DNA of 32,242 nt from an uncultured bacterium. GTDB taxonomy: Bacteria; Bacillota; Clostridia; Oscillospirales; Acutalibacteraceae. A model generated the notes under the pieces. That model was given only the letters and a program-made list of their open reading frames with translations. It was not told where the DNA came from and searched no databases. The stretch covers positions 1-32,242 of the forward strand of contig CAJMRT010000023.1 in the NCBI GenBank assembly GCA_905215855.1, written 5' to 3'. The stretch's first letter is position 1. Each line of letters starts with the position of its first letter. Shown here piece by piece: positions 29,827-32,242 of this stretch. Position numbers and translations under genes: made by a program.

Positions 29827-30798
29827 ATGAGAAGATTCAGAAGATTAAGAGCAGGCGAACAGATTCGCAGTCTTGTTCGTGAAACAAGAATTGATAAGGG
29901 TGATTTGATTTACCCGATTTTTATTGCAGAGGGCGAAAATATTAAAAAGCCCGTTGATTCAATGCCGAATGTCTGCCAATATTCGCTTGACAGAGCAGAC
30001 GAGATTCTTAAGGAAATTGAAAACAGCGGCATTGCAGGACTTCTTATTTTCGGAATACCAAAGCATAAGGACGAGCTTGCAACATCAGCCTATGACGATA
30101 ACGGTGTAACTCAGAACGCAATCAGATACATAAAGAAAAATTATCCGTCACTCCTTATTATTGCCGATGTCTGCCTTTGTGAATACACAAGTCACGGTCA
30201 TTGCGGTGTTGTTTGCGGTCACGAAATTCTCAATGACGAAACACTTCCGCTCCTTTCTAAAATGGCTGTCAGCCTTGCAAAAGCAGGTGCGGATATCATT
30301 GCTCCGTCGGATATGATGGACGGCAGAGTGTCTGCAATCAGAAACGCACTTGACGAAAACGGACTTATCAACACTCCGATTATGTCATACAGTGCAAAAT
30401 TTGCCTCAGGCTACTATTCGCCGTTCCGTGACGCCGCAGAATCTGCCCCCGAATTTGGCGACAGAAAAAGCTATCAGATGGATTACGCAAACGGCAAAGA
30501 GGCTCTGCGTGAAATTGCAGACGATATTGACGAGGGTGCGGATATGGTTATGGTCAAGCCTGCACTTGCATATCTCGATATCGTAAAAGCCGCAAGCGAA
30601 CGCTTTGACCTTCCGCTTGTTGCCTATAATGTAAGCGGTGAATATGCAATGGTCAAGGCGACTGCCGAAAAAGGCTGGATTGACGAAAAGAAAATTGTGT
30701 GCGAAAATATGATTGCAATCAAGAGGGCGGGTGCGGATATCATAATCACATACCACGCACTTGATGTTGCAAAATGGATTGACGAATTTTACAAATAG
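29827..30798 (+). CDS. hemB: Delta-aminolevulinic acid dehydratase
   Basis: The 323-residue porphobilinogen synthase condenses two 5-aminolevulinate molecules. Zinc-type ligands Cys116, Cys118 and Cys126 are visible in DVCLCEYTSHGHCG. Schiff-base lysines are Lys191 in MSYSAKFASGYYS and Lys244 in MVMVKPALAYLD. The family length is normal and nothing is missing. AGAAGGAT lies about six bases before the ATG, and the gap to the fusion gene is only four bases. Operon order (after hemD, before hemL) is the usual one for Clostridia. Confidence 0.96.
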   Translation: MRRFRRLRAGEQIRSLVRETRIDKGDLIYPIFIAEGENIKKPVDSMPNVCQYSLDRADEILKEIENSGIAGLLIFGIPKHKDELATSAYDDNGVTQNAIRYIKKNYPSLLIIADVCLCEYTSHGHCGVVCGHEILNDETLPLLSKMAVSLAKAGADIIAPSDMMDGRVSAIRNALDENGLINTPIMSYSAKFASGYYSPFRDAAESAPEFGDRKSYQMDYANGKEALREIADDIDEGADMVMVKPALAYLDIVKAASERFDLPLVAYNVSGEYAMVKATAEKGWIDEKKIVCENMIAIKRAGADIIITYHALDVAKWIDEFYK

Positions 30799-30810
30799 GG
30801 AAGTGCTTTT

Positions 30811-32073
30811 ATGAATACAACTCAAAGCGAAAAGCTATACGCACAGGCGCTTGACTTTATGCCCGGCGGTGTGAACAGTCCTGTCCGTGCGTGCCGTTCG
30901 GTCGGAAGAACTCCGCTTTTTATCGACCGTGCAGAGGGTTCAAAAATTTATGATGTTGACGGAAACGAGTTCATTGACTATATCTGCTCATGGGGACCGA
31001 ATATCCTCGGTCACAAACAGCCCGATGTTATCAAGGCCGTGACTTCTGCCTGTCAGAACGGACTTACATTCGGTGCATGCCACAGCGGAGAAATTGAACT
31101 TGCCGAGCTTATCCGCAAAAATATGCCGTCAATTGAAATGCTCCGACTTGTAAATTCAGGCACAGAGGCGGTTATGAGCGCAATCCGTGCCGCAAGAGGC
31201 TTTACAAAAAGGGATAAAATCGTAAAATTCGAGGGCTGTTACCACGGCCATTCCGACGGCTTGCTTGTAAAGGGCGGTTCGGGACTTCTGACAAATTCAA
31301 TTCCGAACAGCGCAGGTGTGCCGAAAGGCTACACAGACACAACTCTCCTTGCAAAATATAACGATGAAGAATCCGTTCAACAGCTTTTTGATAACTGCGG
31401 TGATGAAATTGCCTGTGTAATCGTTGAGCCTTGTGCCGCAAATATGGGTGTTGTACCGCCCAAAAAAGGATTTTTAAAATTCTTGCGTGAAATTACGGAA
31501 AAGCACGGCTCACTTCTTGTTTTCGATGAAGTAATCACAGGCTTCAGACTTTCACTCGGCGGTGCTCAAAAGCTTTACGGAGTGAAACCCGACCTTACAA
31601 CCCTCGGAAAAATTGTCGGCGGCGGAATGCCGCTTGCGGTTTACGGAGGGCGAAAAGAGATTATGGAGTGTGTTGCTCCTCTCGGTTCTGTTTATCAGGC
31701 AGGCACACTTTCGGGAAATCCGGTAGCGGTAAGTGCAGGAATTGCAACGCTTAAAATTCTTGAAAAAAATAAAGATTCGATATATCCCGAGCTTGAACGC
31801 AAATCGGCAAAGATTGAAAATGCAATGAAGAATGCAGGACTTAATGTGAACCGTGTGGGTTCGATTATGACGGCATTCTTTACAGACAAAAAGGTTGTTG
31901 ACTATGACACCGCAACCACAGCCGACACAAAGAGATATGCCGAGTATTACAATCATCTGCTTGAAAACGGAATCTATGCCGCACCGTCACAGTTTGAGGC
32001 AATGTTTGTTTCATTTGCGCACACGGAAGATGACATTGAAAAAACCTGTCAGGTTATTGAAAGCTTTAAATAA
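30811..32073 (+). CDS. hemL: Glutamate-1-semialdehyde 2,1-aminomutase
   Basis: The 420-residue class-III PLP enzyme turns glutamate-1-semialdehyde into 5-aminolevulinate. FMPGGVNSPVRAC at the start, FEGCYHGHSDGLLV, LVFDEVITGFR and TTLGKIVGGGMPLA with the PLP lysine Lys267 are all present. It is the last gene of the hem operon, 12 bases after hemB with a GGGAAGTG-type site, and is followed by a strong terminator. No HemE, HemN, HemG or HemH follows, so in this operon tetrapyrrole synthesis stops at the precorrin-2/sirohydrochlorin branch. Confidence 0.96.
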   Translation: MNTTQSEKLYAQALDFMPGGVNSPVRACRSVGRTPLFIDRAEGSKIYDVDGNEFIDYICSWGPNILGHKQPDVIKAVTSACQNGLTFGACHSGEIELAELIRKNMPSIEMLRLVNSGTEAVMSAIRAARGFTKRDKIVKFEGCYHGHSDGLLVKGGSGLLTNSIPNSAGVPKGYTDTTLLAKYNDEESVQQLFDNCGDEIACVIVEPCAANMGVVPPKKGFLKFLREITEKHGSLLVFDEVITGFRLSLGGAQKLYGVKPDLTTLGKIVGGGMPLAVYGGRKEIMECVAPLGSVYQAGTLSGNPVAVSAGIATLKILEKNKDSIYPELERKSAKIENAMKNAGLNVNRVGSIMTAFFTDKKVVDYDTATTADTKRYAEYYNHLLENGIYAAPSQFEAMFVSFAHTEDDIEKTCQVIESFK

Positions 32074-32090
32074 AACCCAATAAAAACAAG

Positions 32091-32124
32091 AAAAGTCACC
32101 GACATAAAAATCGGTGGCTTTTTG
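32091..32124 (+). terminator. Bidirectional terminator after hemL
   Basis: AAAAGTCACCGA (32091-32102) pairs with TCGGTGGCTTTT (32111-32122) around an eight-base loop with one G-U pair; T runs follow on both strands. It ends the hem operon and the convergent minus-strand gene. Confidence 0.88.
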
Positions 32125-32135
32125 TTTGTAATCTA

Positions 32136-32242
32136 TCAGATGTAGTACATCGGAATGTTGTGTTCAATTTCATTGTTTTTGATATACTCATCGCAAAGCT
32201 GTGCAAGTGTAATGCTTTCGGCATATCCCTGAAGATATGACG
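32136..32242 (-). CDS. C-terminal end of an unidentified protein (cut by window edge)
   Basis: On the minus strand an open frame enters from the window edge and stops with TGA at 32136-32138. Its last residues read about GYAESITLAQLCDEYIKNNE followed by a short tail ending PMYYI. The frame is open with gene-like codon use and is followed by the bidirectional terminator, which supports it as real. I do not recognise the family from 34 residues. Confidence 0.6.
   Translation of the reverse strand, partial: SYLQGYAESITLAQLCDEYIKNNEIEHNIPMYYI

Overview
The window is low-GC Clostridia-type DNA. Evidence: AT-rich intergenic spacers, strong AGGAGG-type ribosome binding sites, near-consensus housekeeping-sigma promoters (TTGACA-17-TATAAT), RNase Y, rubrerythrin, a PII protein without the uridylylation tyrosine, and protein styles typical of gut Oscillospiraceae/Ruminococcaceae. 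The family-level placement is an inference. No rRNA, tRNA, CRISPR array, insertion sequence or phage gene was seen; this is mostly core chromosome with a few accessory genes.

Layout, left to right. A gapdh start (minus strand) diverges from rny, with a long structured leader in between. A TfoX-N protein follows, then the ammonium module amtB-glnK. On the minus strand lies a small acyl-chain cluster (KAS II-type FabF, acyl-CoA/ACP ligase, hotdog thioesterase), divergent from a LysR regulator; their shared spacer carries repeated TTTTGCATAAT half-sites. Next come an iron alcohol dehydrogenase, a lone RelB/DinJ-like antitoxin, and a flavodoxin-like oxidoreductase coupled to an intracellular GH13 enzyme. 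Then, mostly on the minus strand, come a GNAT acetyltransferase, a decayed CPBP protease, a ClC channel and a MATE exporter, followed by a Gfo/Idh/MocA oxidoreductase (+) and a rubrerythrin gene split by a frameshift (-).

The right third holds two linked metabolic blocks. The first is a sulfate/thiosulfate ABC transporter operon (binding protein, CysT, CysW, CysA). It is preceded by a previously uncalled 24-codon ORF that has its own promoter and ribosome binding site and ends Cys-Cys-Met. The ORF contains a segment complementary to the Shine-Dalgarno sequence of the binding-protein gene. I propose it is a cysteine-sensing leader peptide acting by translational attenuation. The second block is a six-gene operon: hemA, a Met8/SirC-type dehydrogenase, hemC, a cobA-hemD fusion, hemB and hemL. 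It makes precorrin-2/sirohydrochlorin from glutamyl-tRNA, for siroheme or cobalamin rather than heme as far as this window shows. Its leader has a terminator-like hairpin whose left arm overlaps a second promoter. Between the blocks lie an orphan zeta-toxin-like kinase and the tRNA t6A dehydratase gene tcdA.

Functionally, sulfate uptake plus siroheme synthesis suggests assimilatory sulfur reduction, and amtB-glnK supplies nitrogen. The most interesting unexplained items are the Cys leader, the nested hemA promoter/hairpin, the repeated LysR half-sites, the hairpin soon after the rny promoter, and the rubrerythrin frameshift.
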